Positions 27,443-36,014 of a stretch of DNA of 64,000 nucleotides are shown here, piece after piece (positions within the stretch are counted from its first letter, which is position 1; each line of letters begins with the position of its first letter). The DNA comes from JAENVU01 sp963765075. GTDB taxonomy: Bacteria > Actinomycetota > Acidimicrobiia > IMCC26256 > JAENVU01. Location of the stretch: positions 558,001-622,000 of the forward strand of contig CAVXVA010000008.1 in NCBI GenBank assembly GCA_963765075.1, read 5' to 3'. The notes below the pieces were generated by a model that had not been told where the DNA came from, did no database searches, and saw only the letters and a list, made by a program, of their open reading frames with translations. The translations under genes were made by a program, and so were the position numbers.

Positions 27443-28811
27443 GCCAGCTCGAAGTAGCGGTCGAGTTCCCAATCGGTGACGGCGTCGGCGCTCGGGTCGC
27501 CACCAGTGGTGTGGAACATCAGCCACTCCCACCGGCGAGTGTTGATCCAGTAGCGCACGAAATCCGGTCCGAGCACCGCAGCGAGTCCGGCGTCGGCTTC
27601 GAGGGTATCGGCGGCGCGGGTGATGGAGGTCGGGAGGTGCGGGTACCCCTCGGGTGGGAGACCCCAACCGACCACGGCCAGCGGCGCCGGCAGGGGCGCC
27701 GCGGCATCGAGCCCGGCGATTCCACTGGCGAGGGTCGCGGCCAGCACGAGATACGGGTTCGCATCGCCGCCGGCAATGCGGTTCTCCACCCGCGCCGCCT
27801 TCGGTTCGATCGACAACACCCGGTAGGCCGCCGACTTGTTGTCCTCACCCCACGACGCGACCGTCGGCGCGGCAGCGAAGCCGACCATGCGACGATAGGC
27901 GTTGATGGTCGGGCAGAGGAACGACGTCGCCGCGCCCGAGTGAGCCATCAACCCGCCGATCCATTGGCTGGTGACTTCGCTCATCGCGCCGTCCGGCGCG
28001 TAGAACACCGGCTCTCCGTCACGGGTCAGCGAGTGGTGCACGTGCAGTCCGTTGCCGTACTCGGCCGACGGTTTCGCCATGAACGTCACCACGTGGCCCT
28101 GTTCCATCGCGACTTCGCGCATGACCTGCTTGGCCCGGACGACGTGATCGCACGCAGTGAGGGGGTCGGCAGGGTCGAGGTTGATCTCGAACTGGGCGGG
28201 CGCGGCCTCGTCGTGCCATCCCTCGACGGGGATCCCGAGCGCCTCCAAACGGAGGAGCACGGTGTCGAGGTACGCGAGCTGTTGCCGAGAGTTGTGGTGC
28301 AGGTAGCCGACCGGGATGTCGGTCGACATCGGGGTCAACCCGCGGTAGTGGCGGCGACGCGCGGTCGGGAGCGAATCGGTGAAGAGCATGGCTTCGAGTT
28401 CGAACGCCGCCTTGGCGACGAAGCCGCGATCGGCGAGCTGGGCGAGCACGGTGCGCAACAGGCCGCGAGGGCAGCTGGGCAGTGGATCATTGGCGGCGGT
28501 CACGAAGTCGCAGATGACGTTGGCGGTGCGAGGTCGGTCGGGGGCCACGACCAGAGTGGCGAGGTCGGGTCGTTGGTGGATGTCGCCGAGTGCGTCGGCG
28601 CGCCAGTCGTCCCACCAACCGAGGTACGGCGTGCCGCCGAGGTCGTATCCGAGCACCAGTTCGGTGATCGCGTTGCCGAGCGGGAGCCCCTTGGCAAACT
28701 TGGCGCGACCGATGTGCTTGCCCACGACGAGACCGTCGAGCGAGCTGCTCTCGGTCTTGACCCAGCGGATGTCGTGCTCATCGAGCCAGGCCGGGACCTG
28801 GTCGGCGTCAC
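27439..28811 (-). pseudogene. Glutamine-synthetase-like gamma-glutamyl ligase, apparent frameshift near its start
   Basis: Most of the protein (GKHIGRAKFAKGLPLGNAIT onward) is a GlnA-fold ligase of the PuuA/GlnA3 type: ELEAMLFT with metal glutamates, GWHDEAAPAQFEINLDPADP, VTFMAKPSAEYGNGLHVHHS and the late RIAGGDANPYLVLA. The N-terminal part (GCCGACCAGGTC, encoding ADQVPAWLDEHDIRWVKTES) is in the same frame but has no start codon. The GTG at 28811, which overlaps the upstream stop as GTGA, is in another frame. One missing base near 28805 would join MT to ADQVPAWLDEH. The ligase would glutamylate an amine using ATP, upstream of the C26 hydrolase. An alternative is a start at GTG 28725. Confidence 0.78.
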
Positions 28812-29539
28812 GTCGATCCCGGCCACGTCAGCGACCCATCATCGAACGCGAGGGATTGACCGGTGATCTCGGCGAGGTGTTGGAGTGAACCCACCGCATA
28901 GAGCTTGCCGTTCAGTACGTCTTCCCCGAAGACGCTTCCGCCGCTGAACACGGCCGTGAGGCGCGGAGCCGATCCGTGGATCTCGAACTCGGCGGGTTCG
29001 GTGCCCAGGATGAGTTCGGCGCCGTCATCTCGGCATACGACCCGCAGGCCGCTCGGCATGCCGGCTTGGGTCGACGCGCTCGCCCAGAACCGGGTTGCTT
29101 CCTGCTGCCAGGTGCCGAGAGGCGGTTCGAGCACTTTCGACGCGGTGAGCGCCAATCTCAGGTGGGTGAGTGCTCCGCTGACCTGTGGTTTGGGTGCGTC
29201 CTCATCGGCCATGCGGTTCAGGTCGGTCGCGATCGTGACGTGGACGTCGGCGGCAACCCCGCGCTCGACGAGGACCCGGCCCCGCTGGAACCGGATGGTC
29301 GCAGCCTGCGGGTCGACGGTCGAGCGCAGTGCGACGTTGCCCTTGGCCTTCTGCATCATCGCGGCGAGCTTCGGGGACTGCTCGGCCCGGCGCAGCGTGG
29401 TGGCGAGGATCAAGACGACGGGTGTGGGGTCTGGCTCAGTGTCGACGATCGACGGTGCCGTCCCCGTCCTCGGCACGTTCACTCGATCATCCGCAGGTGC
29501 ACGCGCTGTGCGTATCACGTCGAAGGGCGGTGATGCCAC
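28808..29539 (-). CDS. Hypothetical protein, possibly SCP2-like
   Basis: 243 residues with no firm family. The stretch VDPQAATIRFQRGRVLVERG followed by ADVHVTIATDLNRMADED looks like the lipid-binding SCP2 core (a charged strand, then an I/V-rich sheet), and a second such unit follows (LGTEPAEFEIHGSAPRLTAV, GEDVLNGKLYAVGSLQHLAEI). Lipid or acyl-CoA binding is only a guess. The start GTG 29539 is uncertain; GTG codons near 29482 are alternatives. Its stop overlaps the ligase start as GTGA, so it belongs to the leftward operon. It is divergent from the XRE gene. Confidence 0.6.
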   Translation of the reverse strand: MASPPFDVIRTARAPADDRVNVPRTGTAPSIVDTEPDPTPVVLILATTLRRAEQSPKLAAMMQKAKGNVALRSTVDPQAATIRFQRGRVLVERGVAADVHVTIATDLNRMADEDAPKPQVSGALTHLRLALTASKVLEPPLGTWQQEATRFWASASTQAGMPSGLRVVCRDDGAELILGTEPAEFEIHGSAPRLTAVFSGGSVFGEDVLNGKLYAVGSLQHLAEITGQSLAFDDGSLTWPGST

Positions 29540-29652
29540 GTTGGTGGGGCCGACCCGCGGTACCTCGTGACCTTCGTCGCGGACCGTTCGGAGGGCTTCG
29601 CGTCGCGCGACCTCTGGGCGGGAATTGGCCCGACATTGGTGATCCAGATCAC

Positions 29653-29672
29653 TGTTATCGGATCCGATAACA
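29653..29672. promoter_or_regulatory. 20-bp perfect palindrome, probable operator
   Basis: TGTTATCGGATCCGATAACA is perfectly self-complementary and ends seven bases before the ATG of the XRE-type gene. A second, weaker inverted repeat TGATC-CA-GATCA lies at 29640-29651. No ribosome site precedes the ATG, so the transcript may be leaderless. A palindrome at this position is the usual autoregulation site for an HTH antitoxin. Confidence 0.75.
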
Positions 29673-29679
29673 TCTGGGC

Positions 29680-29985
29680 ATGAACGCCGCAGATGTTGTT
29701 CGATCCGCCCGGGAGCGTGCGGGCCTGTCCAAGCGGGAGCTGGCGCGCCGCGCGCACACGTCGGCGGCTGCGTTGGTGACCTACGAACAGGGGACCCGCG
29801 ATCCCTCGGTCGGAACCCTGGACCGTATCGTTCGTGCTGCCGGATCGGACATGCGGATCGTCGTCCGGCGCCAGGGTCCGGATCCGGTCGTGGCCGAAAA
29901 GCGGCTTCGGCAGGTCCTGGAACTCGCCGATGCCCTCCCGCGTCGACCCGCCTCCCGGGAACTCACCTTCCCGAAACTTGGCTGA
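29680..29985 (+). CDS. XRE-family HTH protein, probable antitoxin/regulator
   Basis: 101 residues. Residues 4-60 form a Cro/C1-type helix-turn-helix (VVRSARERAGLSKRELARRA, then SAAALVTYEQGTRDPSVGTL, with the recognition helix around SAAALVTYEQG), and residues 61-101 are a charged tail. It should bind DNA as a dimer, most simply at the palindrome just upstream. The stop overlaps the next gene's ATG as TGATG, so the nucleotidyltransferase is produced from the same mRNA. This order (HTH first, nucleotidyltransferase second) is that of an AbiE-like type IV toxin-antitoxin pair, though AbiEi proteins use a winged helix rather than XRE. Confidence 0.85.
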   Translation: MNAADVVRSARERAGLSKRELARRAHTSAAALVTYEQGTRDPSVGTLDRIVRAAGSDMRIVVRRQGPDPVVAEKRLRQVLELADALPRRPASRELTFPKLG

Positions 29986-30557
29986 TGGCGTCGCTGGTCG
30001 AGACCGTGCTCGCGGTGGAGGCGGCTCTCGCTCACGGGTCGATCCCGCACGCGTTCGGTGGTGCGCTCGCGCTCGCATTCCACGTCGAGGAGCCCCGCGG
30101 CACGCGGGACATCGACGTCAATGTGTTCGTCGGCCCCGATCGGGTCGAGCAGGTCTTCGCGTCGTTGCCCGAGCCGATCGCGCGGAGCGCTGACGATGAG
30201 GAGCGGGTGCGCTGCGACGGCCAGGTGCGTCTGTTCTGGTCGGATACGCCGATCGATCTCTTCTTCACTACCCACGCGTTTCACGACGAAGCCGAGATCC
30301 ATGTCGACCGGGTGCCGTTCGCGGGGACGACGATTCCGATCCTTGGCGCAACCGAGCTCATCGTGTTCAAAGCGTTCTTCAATCGCACGAAGGACTGGGC
30401 GGATATCGAAGCGATCATCGATGCGGAGAGCGCCGATCTTCATGCGGCGATCGGCTGGCTCGTGGATCTCTTGGGGGTTGACGACGACCGCATCGACCGT
30501 CTCCGCGAGCTGATGCATGCCCCACCCTCGACCGACGAACCTCGTTTCGATCCGTGA
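29985..30557 (+). CDS. AbiEii-like nucleotidyltransferase, probable toxin
   Basis: 190 residues with the signature of minimal nucleotidyltransferases: GGALALAFH at residues 25-33 and RGTRDIDVNVFV with Asp42 and Asp44 as metal ligands, a third acidic strand (PIDLFFTTHAF), and LGATELIVFKAFFNRTKDWADIEAI, where the Lys matches the AbiEii/DUF6036-type motif. Toxins of this fold add a nucleotide or phosphate to tRNA or protein. Its coding region overlaps the XRE gene by one base, so expression is coupled. The target is unknown, and it could also be a metabolic nucleotidyltransferase. Confidence 0.8.
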   Translation: MASLVETVLAVEAALAHGSIPHAFGGALALAFHVEEPRGTRDIDVNVFVGPDRVEQVFASLPEPIARSADDEERVRCDGQVRLFWSDTPIDLFFTTHAFHDEAEIHVDRVPFAGTTIPILGATELIVFKAFFNRTKDWADIEAIIDAESADLHAAIGWLVDLLGVDDDRIDRLRELMHAPPSTDEPRFDP

Positions 30558-30566
30558 GCGGCCGGG

Positions 30567-31805
30567 TCACTCGTGCTCGTCGACGGGGAGTCGCGTGAGT
30601 TCGGTGCCGTCGGGGCGGAACACTCGGAACATCTGATCTTCGAAGGTGGTGGTCCATCGGGGACTGCGGTGCAGGAAGTGATGGTGATGGGAACACAGTG
30701 AGACGCCGTTAGGCACCGAGGTGTCCCCGCCGGATTCCCATGGTCGGTGGTGGTGGATTTCGGTCCATGGCGCGGGGATCTCACATCCGGGCCAGCGGCA
30801 ATGCTGATCCCGGGCGGTGATCGCGGCGCGAAGCGCCGACGACCACACTCGGGTTGATCGGCCGACGTCGAGCGGTTGGGAGTCGGGCCCGATCACGACT
30901 CGGGATACGGAACAGTCACACAGCAGCCGTTCGATGTCTGTCCGGGGGATCGGTCCGGTGAAGTGACCGTCGGCCCGGCCGGGCTCCCCGTTGGTGAAGG
31001 TGTGCCAGTCGAGCACCACGGTCACGTTTCCGGCGGCTCGGACCCCGGCCGCACCGTGAGCCAAGGCGATCTGACAGATCCGGACCAGTGCGTCGGCACG
31101 TCGTTGGGCGGGGGTGCGGTCATCGCCTTCGGCGGGCGGGTCCATGAACGCAGCCAGCGCCGTGGTCACCGTCTCGGCCGCGAGGCCGGAGAGTTCACCG
31201 GTGATCTTCGATCGGCCGTCGAGCACCTTGGACAGATTCAGACCATCGGGTTCGGCCGGCCGGGTGCCATCGGCGCTCGCCATTTCACGGAAGCGTGCGG
31301 CCGCGTGTTCCAGCGACCGCTGATCGCCACGACGGGCGAGCCGGAGGAACTCGGACTCGATGTTCCGGAGTTCGTCGTCGTGCCCGGCCACTCGGGCCGA
31401 GAGCATCGCGTCGACCGCGGCAGTCGAAATCTCGCCGTCGCGCCACGCGGTGCCGGTCTCGGGCAGGAGTTCGGAGAGTTCTCCCCGCTGGATGGTGCGC
31501 CGGGTGGCCCCAAGTGGCGCTCCGGTCTGCCACCGCATCCATGCCGGGGTCGACTTCGAACTGTCGACCGTGCCCACGCCGCGCTGGTGCGCAACGAGCA
31601 TCCAGTCGGCATAGATCGCGTCGGTGCGATCCATCCGACGTCGCAGCCGAACCAGGTCACCCGCGATGACAACATCGGGAGCCTCGGCGATGTTGACGTC
31701 GGCGATCAGATCAAGCGTCGCGTTCATCAATCGCAACGGATCGACATCGAGCGACGCGAGGACCTCGCGGAGCTGATCAGTGTCGAGATCGATGGTCGCC
31801 GTCAT
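30567..31805 (-). CDS. DUF222/HNH endonuclease (13E12-repeat family)
   Basis: 412 residues. The N-terminal two thirds is the helical DUF222 region (ADVNIAEAPDVVIAGDLVRL through RRADALVRICQIAL), and the C-terminus carries a zinc HNH nuclease motif: CRWPGCEIPAPWTEIHHHRP then GGDTSVPNGVSLCSHHHHFL. This family is the REP13E12-type repeat of mycobacteria, often multi-copy and in M. tuberculosis the attachment target of phage phiRv1. It may cut DNA, but a cellular role is not known. It ends nine bases beyond the nucleotidyltransferase stop and converges on it. It has its own strong-looking promoter. Confidence 0.92.
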   Translation of the reverse strand: MTATIDLDTDQLREVLASLDVDPLRLMNATLDLIADVNIAEAPDVVIAGDLVRLRRRMDRTDAIYADWMLVAHQRGVGTVDSSKSTPAWMRWQTGAPLGATRRTIQRGELSELLPETGTAWRDGEISTAAVDAMLSARVAGHDDELRNIESEFLRLARRGDQRSLEHAAARFREMASADGTRPAEPDGLNLSKVLDGRSKITGELSGLAAETVTTALAAFMDPPAEGDDRTPAQRRADALVRICQIALAHGAAGVRAAGNVTVVLDWHTFTNGEPGRADGHFTGPIPRTDIERLLCDCSVSRVVIGPDSQPLDVGRSTRVWSSALRAAITARDQHCRWPGCEIPAPWTEIHHHRPWESGGDTSVPNGVSLCSHHHHFLHRSPRWTTTFEDQMFRVFRPDGTELTRLPVDEHE

Positions 31806-31843
31806 GCGAAATGGTCCCTGGATTCCTGGCCGTACACCGCGTG

Positions 31844-31908
31844 CGTTTGGTCTCCAAAGTATACCAAACGTATGTGTGTATTACAACCAGAAAAGCCTGT
31901 AATTACAG
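31844..31908 (-). promoter_or_regulatory. Promoter of the DUF222-HNH gene with flanking inverted repeats
   Basis: Read leftward, -35 TTGTAA (31881-31886) and -10 TATACT (31858-31863) are separated by exactly 17 bases. An inverted repeat with arms CGTTTGGT (31844-31851) and ACCAAACG (31863-31870) overlaps the -10 box, and a perfect palindrome CTGTAATTACAG occupies 31897-31908. The segment is much AT-richer than its surroundings. The repeats suggest a repressor site, with the repressor unidentified. Confidence 0.65.
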
Positions 31909-31943
31909 ATAGTTTTGTGGTGTTGTGACCGGGCGACCGGCCG

Positions 31944-33606
31944 TCAGCCGAGCGTCGTCGCCGGCGCCAAACGGTGGACCCCGCGGGGGGTGAACGAGAG
32001 CCCCTCGCGCTCGCCGAGGAGGTCGGCGGCGAGGTGGATCACCGAGGTGAACATCTCGGTGCCGCGCAGTCCGGCGGGGTCGCGCCCGATCTGCCACGGG
32101 AACCCTTCGCCGTCGATCCAGTCGGCACAGAGTCCGGGCAGCATCGCGGCGACTGCGTCGCGGATCTCGGCCCGGCGGTAGTCGGTCTGGCGGCCGAGCA
32201 GCCAGAGCGGGTGCACGATGTCGAGCAGGTTGCACGCGTTGCGATCCTCGGTGGTGAACCACTGGTTGGCGCGCGCGTGCGCGAGCACGGTGTCGATCGC
32301 GGCTTCGGGGCGGGGCACGTCGACGCCGAACTGCGCATACGTGCCGCGGGTCAATCGGTAGAAGCCGTTGACCGCCATGAGCCAGCCGAAGTCGTAGTCG
32401 CCGGCGGGTTCGAGGTGCGCACCCCACATGCCGCTTGCGGAGAACTGATGCGTGAGCAGCCATCCCCACAACGCCGGCGCGACGTTGGTCGAGCCGTGGT
32501 GCACGCGGTTGAGCATGAGGCCGGTGCCGAAGCCGTCGATCCACGAACCGCTCGGCCACGCCAAGTACCCGAGGTCGAGACCGTCGAGGAGGGTTTCGAG
32601 TTCCGTGGCGGAACACTGCTCGATGGCGTGGACGGGATGGGCGGGCCCGGTGCCGAGCACTTCGAGTGCGTACCCGCACGACAGCAAGCCGTACATGTCC
32701 CACTCTTCGTGCGTCGGCTCTCAGCGAGAGTTCGCGATCGTCGGGCAGGCGCGGGTCACGGAACAATCCGGTGACCGGATCCTGGGTCGCCTGAATGCGC
32801 TCGATCAGGTCGGCTCGATCGCCACCCGGCGGGAGCGAACCGAACATGCCTGCGATCTCGATGGCATCGTTGCACGGCCGCGGGTCGCGGGGGTCGGCAC
32901 CGGGGAACTCGACGAACGCGATCGCGTCGGCGTCGGCAACCCGGCAGCGTTCGAGGACGTGCTCCCACTGGCTGCTGATCGCGGCGTCGAATCGACTCAG
33001 CGGGTCGTGAACCCGCGCACGTGGTTTCGGGTCCCGTCGATCGCGCAGCTTCCGCGCCGGGACCCCCGCCATCACGCTGAAGGGCTCGACGTCGTGGGTC
33101 ACGACCGCACCCGCCGCGATCACGCTGTGAGCGCCAATGGTGACGCCGTCGACGACCACGACGTTGGCACCGAGCCACACGTCGTCCTCGATGACGAGAC
33201 CTTCCGATGTCAGGCCCTGCTCCATGATCGGCACGGCGGGGTCGTCGAAGACGTGGTTCTCACCGACGAGCACGACGTACGCGGCGATGCGCACCTGACT
33301 TCCGATCGTGACCTTGCCGATGGTGACGACACCCGGGTTCAAGCCGGTGAGTTCACCGATGGTCACGTCGCCGCGGATCTTGCAGCCACTCGCGATCGTG
33401 CTGCGCGCACCGAGCGTGAACGTCGACGCGTTCACGTTCGCGTCGAGGGCCACGAAACTCTTGGGGTGCACGTCGTACCCTTCGCGGGCGGCCAGCGCGG
33501 CGTGAGCGGCGACCCGTTCGGGCGAAGGGTCGGGCACGTACTCCAGCCACCACGGCTCGTCCTCGAACCGGTCGGCCGGGAGTGCATCCCACCGATCACT
33601 CGGCAT
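31944..33606 (-). pseudogene. Left-handed beta-helix acyltransferase with C-terminal helical domain, frameshifted
   Basis: The first 200 residues are a hexapeptide-repeat (LbH) acyltransferase: VTIGELTGLNPGVVTIGKVT, and the maltose-acetyltransferase-like end VWLGANVVVVDGVTIGAHSV followed by AGVPARKLRDR. A helical domain begins around residue 225 (HDPLSRFDAAISSQWEHVLE) and runs to FRDPRLPDDRELSLRA. Near base 32714 the frame changes; dropping one base gives LSLRATHEEWDMYGLL and the rest continues to 31944. Total about 553 residues. The C-terminal 330 residues (LMLNRVHHGS, GTYAQFGVDVPRPEAAID) look like an (alpha/alpha)-barrel but match no family I know. The start overlaps the upstream gene's end by 11 bases. 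Confidence 0.7.
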
Positions 33607-35014
33607 TTGTGGACCCCCGCGCCTGCTTCTTGACCCGCGTCAGTTCCACTCGGTCTTCATGGGTCTTGTAGAAGGGGTCGATCGGAAAGCACCCCGAGAT
33701 CAGGCCGTTGCGCGGCGCGGTCGTGCAATCCGAGAACGTTCGGCATACGAGCGCGCGTTGCAGGGGCCGCCCGGCCAGCACGTCGGCGGGCAGGTCGGGG
33801 TAGGAGAGCACCATGCGCCCGAGGCCGATCATGGTGGCGCCGCCACCTGCCACGACGGCCTGGCCGACATGGGCCACCCAGTCCTGCACGTAGGAATAGC
33901 CCGAGCCGATGATCGTGAGCGCCGGGTGGCGCCGGGTGATCTCCGCAGTGGCCGCGAGCTGACGCGCCACGCCGATCAGCGGATCTTCGGGAGGTTGGTA
34001 GCCGTCGGACGGGGGGAAGTACGCGGGCCGCTGCACGTGGGGGTTGTAGTACGGGCTGCCGGCCGTGGTGCTGACGAGGCCGATGCCGAGTTCGGTGAGC
34101 AGATGCGAGGAACGCGTGGGTCTCGGTGAGGTCGATGCCGAGGCCGGTCCCGTCACCGCCGAACGCGTAGGGATACTCGGTCGCGTCGCTCGCGGGCACG
34201 CCCGCGCCGTCGGGACCTGCGGTATAGGGCATGAGGTCGAACGCAGAGAGGCGAACGCCGATCGCGAGCTCGGGCGCACGACTGCGGATGCCCTCGACCA
34301 CGGTGCGCAGGAACAACGTGCGCCCCGCCAGGTCGCCGCCGTACCGCCCCGCGCGGTCGTGACCGCTGAGAAGTTCGTGCAGGAGGTAGCCGTGGCAGTG
34401 CTTGATGTCGACGAAGTCGAACCCGGCCTGGTGGGCGAGGACCGCGGCGTCGACGTAGCGCGCGGCGAGTTCGTCGAGCTCGTCGTCGGAGAGCAGCTCG
34501 GCGTCGCCGGCGCCGACGCGTTCGTCGAGAAGGGGGTGGCGGTACGCGATACGCGGCGCGGGCACGCCGTCGGGTCGGGACCAGCGACCGGAGTGGGTGA
34601 GCTGCAGTCCGCTGACCTGGTCCGGGTGCGAGGATGAGGCGAAGCGATGCGAAGTCATCGACGGTGTCGGCGGTCAGGACCAGCTGGTGGGGGTTCGCCC
34701 GCCCGTCGGCGTGGACGGCCGTGGCCTCGCACCACGCCAGCCCGGCACCGCTCGCGCCGATCCGGGCCCACCGCCGACGGACGAGATCGGTCGGACGACC
34801 GTCGGTCGTGCCGTCCCAGCCCTCCATGGGCAGGATCGCGAACCGGTTCGGCGCGGTGAGGTCCCCGGCGCTGCCGTCGCGGATGGTGACCGGTTCGCTC
34901 GAGCGCGCCGTTCGGATCGACGTGATCGTCGATGGGAAGGTCGACGCCGAGGTCGGCGAGGTGGGCGCGGAACCGATCGATCGAATCGAGCCGCTTGACC
35001 TGGGTGTACCTCAC
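33596..35014 (-). pseudogene. Old yellow enzyme-type NADH:flavin oxidoreductase, three frameshifts
   Basis: Four segments in three frames read as one FMN-dependent TIM-barrel protein of about 470 residues: MRYTQVKRLDSIDRFRAHLA to NGALER; then PVTIRDGSAGDLTAPNRFAI through TVDDFASLR; then SGLQLTHSGRWSRPDG through IKHCHGYLLHELLSGHDR and SDATEYPYAFGGDGTG; finally HLLTELGIGLVSTTAGSPYY to the end. Frame changes fall near 34895, 34635 and 34105. HCHGYLLHEL matches the catalytic HxxHxY-type loop of the family and RAGRYGG the FMN phosphate loop. GTG 35014 overlaps the upstream stop as GTGA, confirming the start. The family reduces activated alkenes or demethylates. Substrate unknown. Confidence 0.75.
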
Positions 35015-35961
35015 GCGAACTCGGCCAGTCGATCGAGGATCGTGGCAAGGACGGCACGGTCGCTGTCGGGTCGGCGGGGTGCGCCCGGGGGAGTGAGGTC
35101 GGTGCTCGCCCAGCCGCGCAGCTCATAGAACATCGCGGCGTTGTGGCGGTAGCCGGGCACCGGGTCGCGGAAGGTGAAGGCGCCGAGGTACTGCAAGAGG
35201 TCGTTGAGTTCGTAGAAGCGCGGGTCGTTCGATTCCCACATGCGGTCCCGTGCGGCGAACTCCGCGGGGGCGAACGTCGACAGGCCGAGGAGGTAGTCCG
35301 ATCCGTACATCACCATGTCGATCGCCAGGTCGTTGCCGGTGAAGACCGTGAAATCGACGCGCTGGGCATCACGCGCCGCGAGCCGATCCCATTCGAGTTG
35401 GCGGCTCAGCGACGAGTGCTTCGCGCCGATGCACTGGGGAATGTCCATGAGGGCGCGGTAGGCATCGAGCGACGCGATGCGGCCGTAGGGAACGAACATC
35501 GCGCCGAGCTCGAACCCGATGAACCGATCGAGATGCCTCGCAAGTTCTTGGTGGGCGGCGACCCAACCGTCGTCGTCGAGTTGGTTGAGACCGTAGGAGG
35601 GGAAGATCACCGGCGTTCCGCCCCGCTCGGAGATCGCGGCACCGGCGCGCAGGTAGGCATCAATGTCGAACGGCGCCCCCGCCGCGTCGGGCACATAGGC
35701 ACCGGCGACGAAGTTGCCGTCGGTGATCGCCGCGGTGAGGTCGAGCACCCGCGCCTGGTCGGACTCGGCGAGGAGCTGGACGTATCCCGTGTCCATGTTC
35801 ACCGCGGGAGTGAGGCCCGCCGTGAGGGTGCGAGCGACGTGGGCCTCGACGGCGTTCCAGTCGATCTCGTGGTCGGCGGTGTAGGGCACGAGCACGGCCG
35901 ACATCCCGGTGATGGCTCGACCCGGTCGGAGGCGCGCGGTGATGTCATCGCCGTCGGTCAC
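35011..35961 (-). CDS. Dihydrodipicolinate synthase/N-acetylneuraminate lyase family protein
   Basis: A 316-residue class I aldolase. The Schiff-base Lys181 is in IGAKHSSLSRQ, preceded by VIFPSYGLN; the substrate-binding Tyr region appears as ITGMSAVLVPYTADHEIDWN near the N-terminus and the glyoxylate-loop equivalent is NMDTGYVQLLAESD. The family condenses or cleaves pyruvate or 2-keto acids; whether this is a lyase of a sugar acid or an aromatic catabolite is unclear. It leads a leftward operon with the OYE-type reductase and the acyltransferase. Confidence 0.85.
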   Translation of the reverse strand: MTDGDDITARLRPGRAITGMSAVLVPYTADHEIDWNAVEAHVARTLTAGLTPAVNMDTGYVQLLAESDQARVLDLTAAITDGNFVAGAYVPDAAGAPFDIDAYLRAGAAISERGGTPVIFPSYGLNQLDDDGWVAAHQELARHLDRFIGFELGAMFVPYGRIASLDAYRALMDIPQCIGAKHSSLSRQLEWDRLAARDAQRVDFTVFTGNDLAIDMVMYGSDYLLGLSTFAPAEFAARDRMWESNDPRFYELNDLLQYLGAFTFRDPVPGYRHNAAMFYELRGWASTDLTPPGAPRRPDSDRAVLATILDRLAEFA

Positions 35962-36014
35962 AGGTCCGATCCTCGCGCAGTTGCGGAGATCAGGTCAGCG
36001 GGCGGGGCACCCGG

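Noticed and set aside
29640..29652. TGATC-CA-GATCA as a separate operator
   Set aside because: Only a five-base arm; it is mentioned with the main palindrome but too weak to list alone.
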